The notes under the pieces: generated by a model
Told to the model about the DNA's origin: nothing
Seen by the model: only the letters and a program-made list of their open reading frames with translations
Database searches by the model: none
Translations under genes and position numbers: made by a program
Source: Enterobacter sp. Bisph1
Lineage (GTDB): Bacteria > Pseudomonadota > Gammaproteobacteria > Enterobacterales > Enterobacteriaceae
Direction of reading: 5' to 3'
NCBI RefSeq assembly: GCF_000814905.1
Contig: NZ_JXAG01000031.1
Coordinates: forward strand, 62,001-126,000
DNA length: 64,000 nt
Part shown: piece after piece, positions 37,841 to 49,500 of the stretch
Layout: every line of letters starts with the position of its first letter
How positions within the stretch are numbered: position 1 is the first letter of the stretch

Positions 37841-38461
37841 TTAGATGGACAAATTATTAATTTTCATTTGCATCATTTCACTCAGCGCAGGAGAAGCATT
37901 GTTTTTGATGCCGTTTTCCCATGCGGTGCGCGCGCCTTGTTTATCGCCCTTGCTCAGCAGCGCTTCGCCGCGAAGATCGGCGACAATCGCTGACCAGCTT
38001 TCCGCTTTCACAGCATCAAGCGTTTTCAGCGCAGCATCGTGTTGTTTCTGCTGTACCTGAATACGTGCCAGACGCACGTTGATCATCGACTTCAGATTTT
38101 CATCCTTGGTCGCGGCGAGCCCTTGCTGCAGCTGAGCGGCGGCTTTATCGAGTTCACCCTTCTCAACATACTGCTGCGCCAGTTCCAGCGACGCCAGCGC
38201 ACCGTAAGTGTTTTTGTTGTCCGCGGCGAACTTCTCTGCGGCAGTGAGCGATTCGGGTTTGCCAGCGGAAAGCCCGGCAACGGCGTTTTCGTACGCCTGT
38301 GAAATCGTTCTCGCTGAATCTGCCTGATGGCTGGTCCAGTAGCGCCAGCCAATCAGCGCGCCAATACCCAAAACAACCCCAACGGCCAGCGCTTTGCCAT
38401 TCTCAGCAAAGAAGCGCTTAATTGCGTCTACCTGGTCGTTTTCGTTTTCGTAAATTTCCAC
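37841..38461 (-). CDS. yfgM: SecYEG-associated protein YfgM (GTG start)
   Basis: 206 residues as in E. coli, a single-span inner-membrane protein (helix at about 24-42, ALAVGVVLGIGALIGW) with a periplasmic TPR-like domain. It works with the chaperone PpiD at the Sec translocon. The start is GTG (38461), which aligns with E. coli MEIYENENDQV. It lies 36 bases after hisS and 10 before bamB. Confidence 0.93.
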   Translation of the reverse strand: MEIYENENDQVDAIKRFFAENGKALAVGVVLGIGALIGWRYWTSHQADSARTISQAYENAVAGLSAGKPESLTAAEKFAADNKNTYGALASLELAQQYVEKGELDKAAAQLQQGLAATKDENLKSMINVRLARIQVQQKQHDAALKTLDAVKAESWSAIVADLRGEALLSKGDKQGARTAWENGIKNNASPALSEMMQMKINNLSI

Positions 38462-38497
38462 GCAGTCCTTCTCCTAAACGATAAATCACCGGCGAGA

Positions 38498-39772
38498 TTA
38501 GCCCAGTAGTGTGCGCAAATGCGCCGCAACGCTCTCCTGCGTTACCGTACTCTGCTCACCAGAGCGTAAATCCTTCACCACAACATTACCGTCGGCAATT
38601 TCAGTTTCGCCGAGCACCAGTGCAACGCGAGCGCCCCACTTGTCCGCACGGGCAAACTGCTTTTTAAAATTGCCGCCGCCGTGGTTCATCATCAACCGTA
38701 CGCCAGGTAACGCATCGCGCACCTTTTCGCCCAACTGCATCGCAGCGGACTGCGTATCGGTGCCAGAGGCCACCAGGTAAATATCGACAACGGATTCTGC
38801 TTTAAATTCCGGATTAACTGCCTGAACTAACAAAACAAGTCGTTCAAGGCCCATCGCGAAGCCCACAGCCGGGGTCGCACGACCGCCAAGCTGCTCCACC
38901 AGACCATCATAACGCCCGCCGGCACAGACGGTACCCTGCGCGCCGAGGCTTGTGGTCACCCATTCGAAAACGGTGCGGTTGTAGTAATCCAGACCGCGCA
39001 CCAGACGCTGGTTAACGGTATAAGCAATACCGGCGGCGTCAAGGAACGCACAAAGACCGGCGAAGTGCTCACGGGACTCGTCATCAAGGTAATCGCCCAG
39101 CTTCGGCGCATCGTTGAGCAGCGCCTGAATATCCTGGTTTTTAGTATCCAGCACGCGCAGCGGGTTGGTATACATACGACGCAGGCAATCTTCGTCGAGC
39201 TTATCTTTGTGCTGCTCCAGGAACGCAACCAGCGCATCGCGGTAGGTCGCGCGCGCTTCGAGCGAGCCGATAGAGTTGAGTTCAAGGGCAACGTGAGACG
39301 CAATACCCAGCTCGCGCCACCAGCGGGCGGTAAGCATAATCAGTTCGGCATCAATATCCGGGCCCTGCAGGCCAAACACTTCGACACCCAACTGGTGAAA
39401 CTGACGGTAGCGCCCTTTCTGCGGACGCTCGTAGCGGAACATCGGCCCGACGTACCACAAGCGCTGTTCCTGATTGTACAGAAGACCATGCTCGATGCCG
39501 GCGCGTACACAGCCCGCCGTCCCTTCGGGTCGCAGAGTCAGGCTGTCGCCGTTGCGATCGTCAAAGGTGTACATCTCTTTTTCAACCACGTCGGTGACTT
39601 CACCGATCGCGCGTTTGAACAACGGGGTCTGCTCTACAATCGGCAAACGGATTTCACTGTAACCGTAGCTGCCGAGCACGTTTTTTAAAGTGCCTTCAAT
39701 GCGCTGCCAGATGGCGGTTTCGCCAGGCAGATAATCGTTCATGCCGCGAATGGCTTGAATATTTTTTGCCAC
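38498..39772 (-). CDS. hisS: Histidyl-tRNA synthetase (GTG start)
   Basis: Class II aminoacyl-tRNA synthetase, 424 residues as in E. coli, beginning with GTG. Motif 2 ([13 protein letters not shown]), the histidine-specific motifs ([15 protein letters not shown] and the AGGRYDGL segment) and the C-terminal anticodon-binding domain are intact. It follows ispG across 109 bases that contain a hairpin plus T run, which may tune read-through. HisS is not a known target of the HipA-like kinase in this window, though tRNA synthetases as a class are. Confidence 0.96.
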   Translation of the reverse strand: MAKNIQAIRGMNDYLPGETAIWQRIEGTLKNVLGSYGYSEIRLPIVEQTPLFKRAIGEVTDVVEKEMYTFDDRNGDSLTLRPEGTAGCVRAGIEHGLLYNQEQRLWYVGPMFRYERPQKGRYRQFHQLGVEVFGLQGPDIDAELIMLTARWWRELGIASHVALELNSIGSLEARATYRDALVAFLEQHKDKLDEDCLRRMYTNPLRVLDTKNQDIQALLNDAPKLGDYLDDESREHFAGLCAFLDAAGIAYTVNQRLVRGLDYYNRTVFEWVTTSLGAQGTVCAGGRYDGLVEQLGGRATPAVGFAMGLERLVLLVQAVNPEFKAESVVDIYLVASGTDTQSAAMQLGEKVRDALPGVRLMMNHGGGNFKKQFARADKWGARVALVLGETEIADGNVVVKDLRSGEQSTVTQESVAAHLRTLLG

Positions 39773-39793
39773 GTTTATTCTCTTTATTAATAC

Positions 39794-39848
39794 AAAAAAT
39801 GAACCCTCAGGGCTGCGACGAACAGCGGGTCGCGCCGGGCGGGTTCAT
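39794..39848 (-). terminator. Terminator or attenuator-like hairpin between ispG and hisS
   Basis: On the minus strand ATGAACCC and GGGTTCAT pair across a 34-base GC-rich loop that can fold further, then TTTTT follows. It lies 26 bases before hisS, where it could partly end transcription coming from ispG. Confidence 0.5.
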
Positions 39849-39881
39849 CATACACGGGAAGCCTGCGGCTTCCCAGCAACC

Positions 39882-41000
39882 TTATTTTTCTACCTGTTGC
39901 ACATCGATACGACGCGCTTCGTCCAGCATCGACGCCTTCGCACGGATACGGGCTTCAAGCTGGGCGATCATATCGCTGTTATCCAGGCGATCTTTACGCA
40001 CGCCGTCTTCATACAGGCCGCTCTTCTTGTTGCCGCCGGTCACGCCAAGGGTCGACACCAGCGCTTCGCCAGGACCGTTGACCACACAGCCGATAATCGA
40101 GACATCCATCGGAGTGATGATATCTTCCAGCCGCTGTTCAAGGGCGTTAACCGTGCCAATCACGTCAAACTCCTGACGCGAACAGGTCGGACAGGCGATA
40201 AAGTTGATGCCGCGCGAACGGATGCGCAGTGACTTAAGGATATCAAAACCGACTTTGATCTCTTCTACCGGATCGGCAGCCAGCGAAACACGCAGCGTAT
40301 CGCCAATGCCTTCCGAGAGCAGCAAACCCAGGCCAATAGCCGATTTCACTGCGCCTGCGCGCGCGCCACCGGCTTCGGTAATGCCAAGATGCAGCGGCTG
40401 ATCGATCTGTTTCGCCAGCAGACGATAGGACTCCACGGCGAGGAAGACATCCGAGGCTTTGACGCTGACTTTAAACTGATCGAAGTTGAGACGATCGAGG
40501 TGATCGACATGGCGCATGGCGGATTCGAGCAGCGCTTGCGGCGTCGGTTCACCATATTTTTCCTGCAGATCTTTTTCCAGCGAACCGGCGTTTACGCCGA
40601 TACGAATGGGGATGTTTTTATCGCGCGCGCAGTCGACAACGGTACGAATACGCTGTTCGTTACCAATGTTGCCGGGGTTGATACGCAGGCAGTCAACGCC
40701 ATACTCGGCGACTTTCAGCGCAATGCGATAGTCAAAATGGATGTCCGCCACCAGCGGAACATTCACCTGCTGCTTGATTAACCGGAATGCTTCCGCCGCA
40801 TCCATCGTCGGGATGGAGACGCGAACAATATCAGCGCCGACGCGCTCAAGAGCTTTAATTTGGTTGACCGTGGCTTCAACATCCGTAGTACGGGTGTTTG
40901 TCATGGACTGCACGGCGATAGGTGCGCCATCGCCAATGGGCACATTACCAACGTAAATCCGTTTCGATTTCCGACGCTGAATCGGAGCCTGGTTATGCAT
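39882..41000 (-). CDS. ispG: 4-hydroxy-3-methylbut-2-enyl diphosphate synthase
   Basis: [4Fe-4S] enzyme of the MEP isoprenoid pathway converting MEcPP to HMBPP. 372 residues as in E. coli. The N-terminal TIM barrel is followed by the cluster-binding domain with [10 protein letters not shown], the third cysteine in GCVVNGPGE and the glutamate ligand next to it. It depends on the isc products encoded at the right end of the window. It starts 26 bases after the rodZ stop. Confidence 0.96.
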   Translation of the reverse strand: MHNQAPIQRRKSKRIYVGNVPIGDGAPIAVQSMTNTRTTDVEATVNQIKALERVGADIVRVSIPTMDAAEAFRLIKQQVNVPLVADIHFDYRIALKVAEYGVDCLRINPGNIGNEQRIRTVVDCARDKNIPIRIGVNAGSLEKDLQEKYGEPTPQALLESAMRHVDHLDRLNFDQFKVSVKASDVFLAVESYRLLAKQIDQPLHLGITEAGGARAGAVKSAIGLGLLLSEGIGDTLRVSLAADPVEEIKVGFDILKSLRIRSRGINFIACPTCSRQEFDVIGTVNALEQRLEDIITPMDVSIIGCVVNGPGEALVSTLGVTGGNKKSGLYEDGVRKDRLDNSDMIAQLEARIRAKASMLDEARRIDVQQVEK

Positions 41001-41026
41001 GAAAAATCTCCCGCGTTGCCCGTCTG

Positions 41027-42037
41027 TTACTGTGCTGCTGATTGTTCGGCATTGAGGGTCAGACGCGCAACCTGGTTAGTTCTGATAAAACGACTCAGAT
41101 CGACAGGTTTACCCTGATATTGGATCTGGACTGCTGAGGGTGCACCAATTTTCAGCTTATACGGCGCCTGACCGGTTAAATTTAGCGTCGCATCTTTGCG
41201 TTGCAGACCGCTGAATAATTTCTTACCGGTCGCATCGCTCACTTCCAGCCAGCAGTCGGCGGTAAAGTTCATGACCAGCGCGTTAGCATTGCCTTGCGCA
41301 CCTGATACACCGGCCTGATCCGTTGGTAACTGTGCGGTATTGGCCGTAGCGGCAGGCTGCTGCGCCATAGAATCGACATTGGCCTGGGACGGTGCCACAA
41401 CGGTGTTATTCTGGGGAGTTGTATTCGCCGTCGCCTGCGGGGCGCTGGCGGCTGGCGTTTGTGCGCTCTCGGCTGGGGCAGGTGCCTCAACCGGCGTATT
41501 AGCTTCTTCTGCCGGATCTTTGGCCGTATCGTCAGTCAGCGGAACGTTTTGTGCGTTGCTGTTACCGGCGTTCAGCTCAGCCGAGGATTGATCGGCCATG
41601 GTGGTTATCTCTTCCTGCTGCGCTTTGTGGTTATCCCACCACCATGCGCCCGTCAAACCAATCGCGACGAGGAAAACCAGCCAGGTGATAAAGCTCATCA
41701 TCCAGTTGCCGCGTTTTTTGCGCGGTTTACCGAGGGCAAAACTCTGCATCGGCGAGACTTTCGCGGCTCTCACCGGCGCTTGTTTTTCAAGAATCGGCAG
41801 CAGCTCTTCTTCAGGAATATGCACCAGGCGGGCATAGGAGCGGATATAACCGCGGACAAATGTCGAAGCCAGATCGGCGGGCGATCGGTCCTCTTCAATA
41901 TCGCGTACCGTGGAGACCTTCAGGCATAAGCGTTCCGCAACCGCTTGTTGGCTGAGTCCAAGTTGTTCACGGGCGCTGCGCAGACGAACGCCAGGAGTTT
42001 GTGCTTCGTTTTGATCGTGAGTGGCTTCAGTATTCAT
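41027..42037 (-). CDS. rodZ: Cytoskeleton protein RodZ
   Basis: Bitopic membrane protein linking MreB to the elongasome, 336 residues (E. coli 337). An N-terminal XRE-type helix-turn-helix ([23 protein letters not shown]) binds MreB. A basic patch (RKKRGN) precedes the membrane helix (about 112-130), then a Pro/Ala/Thr/Gln-rich periplasmic linker and a C-terminal DUF4115 beta domain ([18 protein letters not shown]). The low-complexity linker is the most variable part. Upstream to rlmN are 291 bases without a gene. Confidence 0.95.
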   Translation of the reverse strand: MNTEATHDQNEAQTPGVRLRSAREQLGLSQQAVAERLCLKVSTVRDIEEDRSPADLASTFVRGYIRSYARLVHIPEEELLPILEKQAPVRAAKVSPMQSFALGKPRKKRGNWMMSFITWLVFLVAIGLTGAWWWDNHKAQQEEITTMADQSSAELNAGNSNAQNVPLTDDTAKDPAEEANTPVEAPAPAESAQTPAASAPQATANTTPQNNTVVAPSQANVDSMAQQPAATANTAQLPTDQAGVSGAQGNANALVMNFTADCWLEVSDATGKKLFSGLQRKDATLNLTGQAPYKLKIGAPSAVQIQYQGKPVDLSRFIRTNQVARLTLNAEQSAAQ

Positions 42038-42328
42038 TCGCTACAACTACTGGTACGTGAAAATTAAACATTCAGGCGCGTATAACCGCAATGCCTACAC
42101 GCGCCGCGAAAAAACCGGGTCGGTTAAACCTGGACCCACAGTATAGGACTGTCAGGCTTGTCATAACAGAACAGCTTTAAGCATTTTTTGCTAAGCCTTT
42201 GTTCCATCACTACATACTGCCTTAAAGTCAGGAGAAACGCACCGTAATTATTCTTGGCCCGTATCGCTACAGGCCAAATAGGCAACATTTACACAAATGC
42301 AGCACATTCTTCGTGCCACAACTTATGA

Positions 42329-43495
42329 TTATAGCGCCTTGATCTCAATGGGCTCGCCCTGCATGCGCTTACGCAGAGCACGTTTTGTGCGATCAATGAC
42401 ATCGCCGGCAAGCTGGCCGCACGCCGCATCGATATCATCGCCGCGGGTTTTACGCACAATCGTGGTAAAACCATAGCTCATCAAGACCTTGCAGAAACGA
42501 TCGATACGGCTGTTTGAGCTGCGACCATACGGCGCGCCGGGGAACGGGTTCCACGGGATCAGGTTGATCTTACACGGCGTATCTTTCAGCAACTCTGCCA
42601 ACTGATGCGCATGCTCGGTACCGTCGTTAACGTGATCGAGCATGACATACTCGATGGTTACGCGGCCCTGGTTGGCGTTGGATTTTTCCAGGTAACGGCG
42701 CACGGAGGCGAGGAAAGTCTCGATATTGTACTTTCTGTTGATCGGGACAATTTCATCGCGGATTTCATCGTTTGGCGCGTGCAGCGAAATGGCGAGGGCA
42801 ACGTCAATCATATCGCCGAGTTTATCCAGCGCCGGAACCACACCGGAGGTGGAGAGCGTGACGCGACGTTTGGAAAGCCCAAAGCCGAAATCATCCAGCA
42901 TGATTTCCATCGCCGGAACGACGTTCGTCAGGTTCAACAGCGGCTCGCCCATGCCCATCATTACTACGTTGGTGATCGGACGGTTACCGGTGACTTTCGC
43001 CGCACCGATAATTTTCGCCGCGCGCCATACCTGACCAATAATTTCCGAAACCCGTAGATTACGGTTAAAACCTTGCTGAGCGGTCGAGCAGAATTTACAT
43101 TCCAGCGCACAACCGACCTGAGACGAGACGCACAGAGTGGCGCGGTCATCTTCGGGAATATAGACGGTTTCAACGCGCTGATCGCCGACGGCAATCGCCC
43201 ATTTAATCGTACCGTCGGAGGAGCGCTGCTCTTCCACAACTTCCGGTGCGCGGATCTCGGCGACTTCTTTAAGTTTATTGCGCAGCACTTTGTTGATGTC
43301 AGTCATCTCATCAAAGTCGTCGCTGCAATAGTGATACATCCACTTCATCACCTGATCGGCGCGGAAGGGTTTTTCGCCTAAGTTTTTGAAGAATTCGCGC
43401 AGCTGCTGACGGTTTAAATCCAGCAGGTTAATTTTTGCATCTTTGTTTGGCAAAGTGAGAGCGTCGTTCTCAGGCATGGCAATCTGTTCAGACAT
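42329..43495 (-). CDS. rlmN: 23S rRNA/tRNA adenine C2-methyltransferase RlmN
   Basis: Radical-SAM enzyme methylating A2503 of 23S rRNA and A37 of some tRNAs. 388 residues (E. coli 384, the extra residues being in the variable N-terminus). The cluster motif is CALECKFC, the SAM motif GMGEPLLN follows, and the catalytic methyl-carrier cysteine is in the late [12 protein letters not shown] segment. Confidence 0.95.
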   Translation of the reverse strand: MSEQIAMPENDALTLPNKDAKINLLDLNRQQLREFFKNLGEKPFRADQVMKWMYHYCSDDFDEMTDINKVLRNKLKEVAEIRAPEVVEEQRSSDGTIKWAIAVGDQRVETVYIPEDDRATLCVSSQVGCALECKFCSTAQQGFNRNLRVSEIIGQVWRAAKIIGAAKVTGNRPITNVVMMGMGEPLLNLTNVVPAMEIMLDDFGFGLSKRRVTLSTSGVVPALDKLGDMIDVALAISLHAPNDEIRDEIVPINRKYNIETFLASVRRYLEKSNANQGRVTIEYVMLDHVNDGTEHAHQLAELLKDTPCKINLIPWNPFPGAPYGRSSNSRIDRFCKVLMSYGFTTIVRKTRGDDIDAACGQLAGDVIDRTKRALRKRMQGEPIEIKAL

Positions 43496-43541
43496 AATTT
43501 TTTCCGGCCTCGTTATTACACGTTGTGGCCCGTGGAGGGTT

Positions 43542-43584
43542 AAAAAGAAGCGCCCCAGGTAAGCATTGGCTCATCCTGGGGCGC
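43542..43584 (-). terminator. Rho-independent terminator of ndk
   Basis: Perfect 10-base-pair stem GCGCCCCAGG / CCTGGGGCGC with a 15-base loop, then TTCTTTTT on the minus strand, about 90 bases past the ndk stop. Confidence 0.82.
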
Positions 43585-43676
43585 AGCATTGTACAAATTC
43601 TGGCGCACAGATACCACGTTTGCACGCGGCTTTTCACAAATTAAAGTGTAAACCTCGTTACACGTTTAACGGGTGA

Positions 43677-44108
43677 TTAACGGGTGCGCGGGCAAACTTC
43701 GCCTTCAGCGAAGAAATAGGCGATTTCACGAGCAGCGGACTCAACGGAGTCGGAACCGTGGGTGCCGTTCTCGGTGAAGCTGTCTGCATAGTCAGCACGC
43801 AGCGTACCCGCCAGGGCGTTAGCCGGGTTGGTTGCGCCCAGCAGATCGCGGTGACGCTGTACTGCGTTTTCGCCTTCCAGCACGGATACGACGATCGGGC
43901 CAGAAGTCATAAATTCAACCAGACCGTCAAAGAACGGGCGGCCTTCGTGCTCAGCGTAAAAACCGCGCGCCTGCTCAACGGTCAGATGCAGCATTTTTGT
44001 GCCAACAATTTTGAAACCCGCCGCTTCAAAGCGAGAGAAGATGTTGCCAATAACGTTTTTTGCCACCGCGTTCGGCTTGATGATGGAAAAAGTACGTTCA
44101 ATAGCCAT
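43677..44108 (-). CDS. ndk: Nucleoside diphosphate kinase
   Basis: Balances nucleoside and deoxynucleoside triphosphates through a phosphohistidine. 143 residues as in E. coli. The active-site histidine is in [16 protein letters not shown] near residue 117, and the N-terminal [12 protein letters not shown] strand is typical. It is a single gene with its own terminator. Confidence 0.97.
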   Translation of the reverse strand: MAIERTFSIIKPNAVAKNVIGNIFSRFEAAGFKIVGTKMLHLTVEQARGFYAEHEGRPFFDGLVEFMTSGPIVVSVLEGENAVQRHRDLLGATNPANALAGTLRADYADSFTENGTHGSDSVESAAREIAYFFAEGEVCPRTR

Positions 44109-44258
44109 GATTACCTCTGTAAGTCGTTCTGTTGTCCGGAATAGGTGTGGCGCGGATTATAAAGAGCTATCCGGGCGTTGCCTATGGATGAAGATAACAT
44201 TTTTTTAAAATGAGATTATTTTCAGCAACACATTGCTCTCATTACACCATTTTACCGC

Positions 44259-46583
44259 TTACAGCACGGAAAACTGCACCGTTGCAACCTGCCCTGCTTC
44301 ATCCATCACCACTAACTGATACTCCCCGGATTTATCAAGGGTCAGACTGAGGGAATTGCTGCGGGAAGCTAACGGCTCACCATTTAAAAACCACCAGCGC
44401 CCGCCTTCACCGCCGCTACTTTGTAATGGCAGCAAAGCCGACGCCTGACCGGGCACGCGCCTGATAACGGCACCTTCGCGTACGCCATTCACTAACAGCG
44501 GCGGCGGTGCGTTATCGTCACGCGGCGGACAACGCTTATCCGCCACCGGTAAACGGGTCGCCCGACGCTCGCCTGCGGGCAGCCAGGGTTCCAGCGGTAA
44601 AGGCCAGCTAATCCAGGTTTTCTGCTGCACATCCGGGCAATCTGCCGCCACTCGATGACCTTCCCGGTTAAGCCAAAGGGGGAAATTAATACCGTGCCCG
44701 CCTTCCTGCTCCGGCATTAACAGCGTTGGCGGCTGACTGCCGTCAAGTAACCAGGTCGAAAGGCGACGGCGGCAGTTGCTGTCATCAGCGGGTAAACTCT
44801 GCCCGCCCGGCCAGCAAATCACCCCGCTGCTGACGCTTTGCGGACGCGGATCGCGCGGCAGTCTCGCCTGTTCCAGAGCCGAGCGCGGCTGAAGGATATT
44901 ATTGACCTGGTTAAGTAACGGTATGGCGCTGGCGAAACCAAACTGTCCGGCCACCGGCGTACCGTCGGGCCGTCCTGTCCAGATACCAATCACGTAGCGA
45001 GCATTTATCCCTATCGCCCACGCGTCGCGATAGCCATAGCTGGTACCGGTTTTCCATGCCAGCGGCACCACCTGCGGCAACGCTTCATCGGGCACAGGCT
45101 GCGCTTCTGAGGCCAGGATACGGCGAATAATCCACGCCGCGCCCGGTGACATCAGCCGTCGCTCCATCAGCGGCTCTTCAGGCCGCAGGCGCAGGCTTGC
45201 TGCGTTACCGTGGCGGGCGAACGCGCTATAGGCGGCGGCAATATCTTCCAGCCGCGCGCCAGCGCCACCGAGGATCAGCGAGAGGTTCGGCTCCGCACCA
45301 GCAGGCAGGATCAGCGGCAGTCCGGCGTTACGCAGGTTTCCGGCAAATTTTTTCGGCCCGTAGGCTTCCAGCACCTGCACCGCCGGTAAATTAAGGGAGC
45401 GCACCAGCGCTTCACTCATGCTTACCGGGCCGTGGAATCCGCTGTCGAAATTGCCGGGCCGATAATCCCCGACCCGGCGCGGCACATCCTGTAACAGCGA
45501 TGCCGGATGAATCAGCCCTTCATCCATCGCCAGGCCATAGATAAACGGTTTCAGCACCGAGCCGGGCGAACGCACGGCGCTGACCATATCGACATGGCTG
45601 AAACGGCTGTCGTCATTGATATCGACTGAACCAACCCAGCCGCGCACTTTCATATCCGTATGATCGACGACGATCATGGCCAGGGAGCTGCGCGCCGGCA
45701 GGCGGTTTTTGACATTGAGCGCCAGCTCTTCGAGCTGCCGTTGCAGGCTGGCGTCGAGCGTGGTGGTGATTTTCAGCGCCTTGCTTTCGCCAAGCATGCG
45801 GCGCGAAAAGAGCGGTGCCAGCTGCGGCATCTGCCGCGGGGCCAGCCAGACCGGTTCTTCTTGTGACTCAGCCACCTGCGCGGCGGACCACACTTGCTGC
45901 GAAACCATGCGCTTAAGCACTTTATCGCGCGCGGCCTGCGCCCGTTGCGGCCAGCGATCCGGGCGTAAACGGCTGGGGGCCTGCGGCAGCACCGCTAACA
46001 GCGCCGCTTCGGAATAGCTCAGCTTCGCCGGAGATTTACCTAAGTAAGCCCAGCTGGCCGCACCCACGCCCTGCAGCGTGCCGCCAAACGGCGCACGGTT
46101 AAGATAGAGGGTGAGAATGTCGCGTTTGGAAAGATGCCACTCCAGCTGCAGCGCCCGCCATAGCTGGCGAACTTTGCCGCCGAAGGTGCGCGGATGCGGA
46201 TCGAGCAGGCGAGCCACCTGCATGGTCAGGGTGCTGCCGCCGGAAACCACGTGCCCCGAGCGCAGATCCTGCCAGGCCGCGCGCGCAATAGACAGAGGAT
46301 TAACCCCGGGATGTGCCCAGAACCAGCGATCTTCATACTGAATAAGCGCTTGCAGATAGTGAGGCGATACCTCTTCGATGGTTACCGGGTAGCGCCAGAT
46401 ACCATCAGCATCGGCAAAACGCCACAGCGGTGTACCGTCTTCGGCGACCACCACCCGCGCCGGATCGACTTCCGACAGCGGAAGCGGCCAAATTTTATCG
46501 GCCGCAATAATGACCAGCACTAATAGCAGCGGTACACCCGCCAGCCAGCACCAGCGGGTGCGTATCAGACGAACTATCTTCAC
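44259..46583 (-). CDS. pbpC: Penicillin-binding protein 1C
   Basis: Bifunctional-type class A PBP, 774 residues (E. coli 770). An N-terminal membrane anchor precedes the GT51 glycosyltransferase domain (YEDRWFWAHPGVNPLSIAR, SGGSTLTMQVARLL), a transpeptidase domain with SVLK, SLN and KTGTSYGYRDAWA, and the C-terminal PBP1C domain. It starts with GTG, one base after the yfhM stop (TAACGTG). This tight link matches the known pairing of PBP1C with the alpha-2-macroglobulin YfhM in many proteobacteria. Confidence 0.95.
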   Translation of the reverse strand: MKIVRLIRTRWCWLAGVPLLLVLVIIAADKIWPLPLSEVDPARVVVAEDGTPLWRFADADGIWRYPVTIEEVSPHYLQALIQYEDRWFWAHPGVNPLSIARAAWQDLRSGHVVSGGSTLTMQVARLLDPHPRTFGGKVRQLWRALQLEWHLSKRDILTLYLNRAPFGGTLQGVGAASWAYLGKSPAKLSYSEAALLAVLPQAPSRLRPDRWPQRAQAARDKVLKRMVSQQVWSAAQVAESQEEPVWLAPRQMPQLAPLFSRRMLGESKALKITTTLDASLQRQLEELALNVKNRLPARSSLAMIVVDHTDMKVRGWVGSVDINDDSRFSHVDMVSAVRSPGSVLKPFIYGLAMDEGLIHPASLLQDVPRRVGDYRPGNFDSGFHGPVSMSEALVRSLNLPAVQVLEAYGPKKFAGNLRNAGLPLILPAGAEPNLSLILGGAGARLEDIAAAYSAFARHGNAASLRLRPEEPLMERRLMSPGAAWIIRRILASEAQPVPDEALPQVVPLAWKTGTSYGYRDAWAIGINARYVIGIWTGRPDGTPVAGQFGFASAIPLLNQVNNILQPRSALEQARLPRDPRPQSVSSGVICWPGGQSLPADDSNCRRRLSTWLLDGSQPPTLLMPEQEGGHGINFPLWLNREGHRVAADCPDVQQKTWISWPLPLEPWLPAGERRATRLPVADKRCPPRDDNAPPPLLVNGVREGAVIRRVPGQASALLPLQSSGGEGGRWWFLNGEPLASRSNSLSLTLDKSGEYQLVVMDEAGQVATVQFSVL

Positions 46584-46584
46584 G

Positions 46585-49500
46585 TTACGGTACGATAATC
46601 ATCGGACCGCTGGCCGCGCCGGTCGCCCGCCACTGCGGGACATACATCGACTCAACTTGTGGAGCAGGGATTTGATAAGTCCCCGGTGTGACCGCGCGCG
46701 CCAGATAGACCAGCGTGACCCAGTCACCGGCGTTTACCGGCACCGCCGCTACAAAGCGATCGTCGCGGAATTCCATATGCTGAATATCCGCCTGCTGCAT
46801 GCGGTTGAGCAAATCCTGCACTTCACTGCCGCTATCGGCAAGGCTGGCGCTGCTGTCGGCGAGGTTCTGGTTTTCCAGCTCCAGACCGGCAGGCAGCAAA
46901 TCAACGACCAGCGCGTCCGGCACGTTCTGGCTGGCATTCACATCAAGACGCACCAGCACCAACTCACCGCTTTTTAGGGACGAGAGGGATTTACTGCGGC
47001 CATCGGTGCCGAGGAAGGTACGTTCAATGTTCAACACACTGCCCGACGGTGCCGGGGCCTGCTCCGGGTAGCCTGTCGTATCAAGACGCAACCACAGTGG
47101 CGTTGCGCCGCTGTTGGTGACCTGCAAGGCTGCAAGCTGGTCTGCAGTCAGGTTACGGTTTTGCGCATGATCGCCGCCCAATGCTGCAGCATCAAGGGAG
47201 GTTTGCGCCTGCCATGCGCCAGAGACATTTTGCAGATTACGACCGGCCAAAAACAGCGCATTGCTCTCCTGCGTTGACAGCCAACGCTTGCCGTAAGCCT
47301 GTTCTGAAAGCGTCGCCAGCAGTCGCGGCTGCTCCTGCGCCAGCAGCTTGTTATCCACCAGCAGCGCCAGCATCAGCGCGTTATCACGCAGTTCGCTACC
47401 GTAATCCGCCAGCCAGCGTTCGGCCTGCGGGCGAGAGGTTTTCAACGCCAGCGCCAGCGCCTGGTCACTGCGCTGCGCATCGCCCATCAGTTTCAGGGCG
47501 ACGCCAAGCTGCATCAGCGGCAGACCTGCTTTTGCCTGCCCGCGACGGTTCCAGACTTCACGCAATGCACCGAGAGGCGCTTTTTGCTGACGTGCCAGCA
47601 CCAGCGCGGCATAACTTTGCACGGCAAACTTGGTGGCGGGCGCATCGTCGGTGTAGCGGATCGACAGCGTTGCCGGATCCTGTAAATAACGCAGCAGACG
47701 GTTATTGGCGTTGTTCAGCGCCTCCATCGGCACGCTGTAACCTTGCGCCGAGGCGCTGACCAGGAAGTCAGAGACGTACGCCGTCAGCCAGTACTCTTCC
47801 GGCCCATTCTTATCCCACAGGGAGAATCCGCCATCTTCGCGCTGCATTTGCAGCAGACGGGAGATACCAATATCCACCGCCGCACGGCGCTGCTCATCGC
47901 TGTCGCCTTTAATACCCAGCGCTTTTAACTGCGCCGCATTGGTATACAGCGACGGGAACAATCCGCTGGCGGTCTGCTCGAGGCAGCCGTACGGATAGGC
48001 GCGCAATTCTTCGATATAGCGAGCAAGATTCAGCGGCGGTTTGCCGCTCAGCAATAAACGCCCCTGCAGCGTTGCCGGTGAGATATTGGCAAGGTGTTGC
48101 CCCGGCGTATGCCAGCTTTCACCCGGATTAAGCATCACACCGCTGTTGACGGTTTGCGCAGCGAACGGCGGACGCACGCCAATTTTCCACTGCTTATGCT
48201 CCGGCGCGAAGGTCTCACCCGGCAGCGTCAGGCCACTGATTTGTGCGGTAATTTCGCCATCACCATAGCCTTCCAGCGCGCGCACCGGAATAAACAGCGT
48301 GGTCCGTTCCCCGGCGGGCAGTTTCACCGGCTCCGGCTGGGCGCTTTCCAGCGCCACCAGGCCGTGAGCTTCCAGCGCAACGCTAAGGGTTTGCGGTTGA
48401 TCCGTCAGGTTGGTGAGATCCAGCGTCAGACGCGAGGTATCGCCACTGCCGAGGAAGCGCGGCGTATTCAATTCGGCAATCACCGGCGCGGCTACGGTAA
48501 CTTTACTCTCGCTGCTGCCAAAGTCCTCCGCCGTCCACGCCTGCGCCATCACGCGCAGTTCACCGTTGAAATCACCAATCGGCATACTGACGGTACCTTC
48601 GCCGTTTTCATCAAGGGTAACCGGCTGCGCCTGTTGCGCGATGATAGTCACATGGTTGACCGGCGGTTTGCCACCACGGTTAAGCTCGTCGCCATCGCCA
48701 CCAAAGCGTAAGGCCGCCAGACGGCCCTGGCCTTCAATCACCTGACCGTAAATATCGTAAATATCCGCACCGTAGCGTTTCTGACCGAAAAAGCCCTGCC
48801 ACGGATCGGGGGTGACGTAGTCGGTAATGTTGAGTACGCCGCTATCCACTGCCGAGAGCAGAACATTGATCTGTTTCGGCGTCGCACCGTTTTTCACCGC
48901 CGCTTTGACTTTGACCGTCAGCGGTTGGTTCGGACGCATTTTTTGCGGCGCGTTAAGAGTTACGTCGAGACGACGGCTCTCGTCGCCCATGGGCAGATGC
49001 AGGATCCCGACCGCACGTTTTGGCGTTGCGGACTTCGACTTATCGCCAGGACGCACCACCAGCGTAGTGATATACAGATCGTGGCGCTGCCATTTCTGAT
49101 CGACAGGAATGCTCAGATCCGTGCCCTCTGCCGATACGTCTATCTCTTTCCACCACAGCGGGCCTTCAGCCGATTCGATCATCGCATAGCCTTTGCCTGC
49201 GGCTGGGGCGGTGACGTGCAGCTTGATGGTATCGCCCGGCTTGTAGGCGGGTTTATCGAGTTTCATGGTAACGCGGTCGGGCCGTGCGGCACCCGCACCA
49301 TCGGTATTGTCCTGCCAGCTGTAGCCTGCCCAGAAGCGCACGCTGCTGACGGTATCATCCGGCCCTTTCACCTCCAGGCGGTAGGAACCCCAGTCCACCG
49401 GGAAACTGACCTTACCCGTCTCATCGGCCGCAAGCGTCAGGCTCTGCTCCCCTTCGACCAGATCTTTTTGATCGTACTGGGAACGCCAGCCTTCGTTTTC

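Noticed and set aside
47181-47759. 192-codon and similar long frames opposite yfhM
   Set aside because: They are antisense shadows of a GC-rich gene with strong third-position bias; translations are Arg/Ala/Pro-rich without domains.
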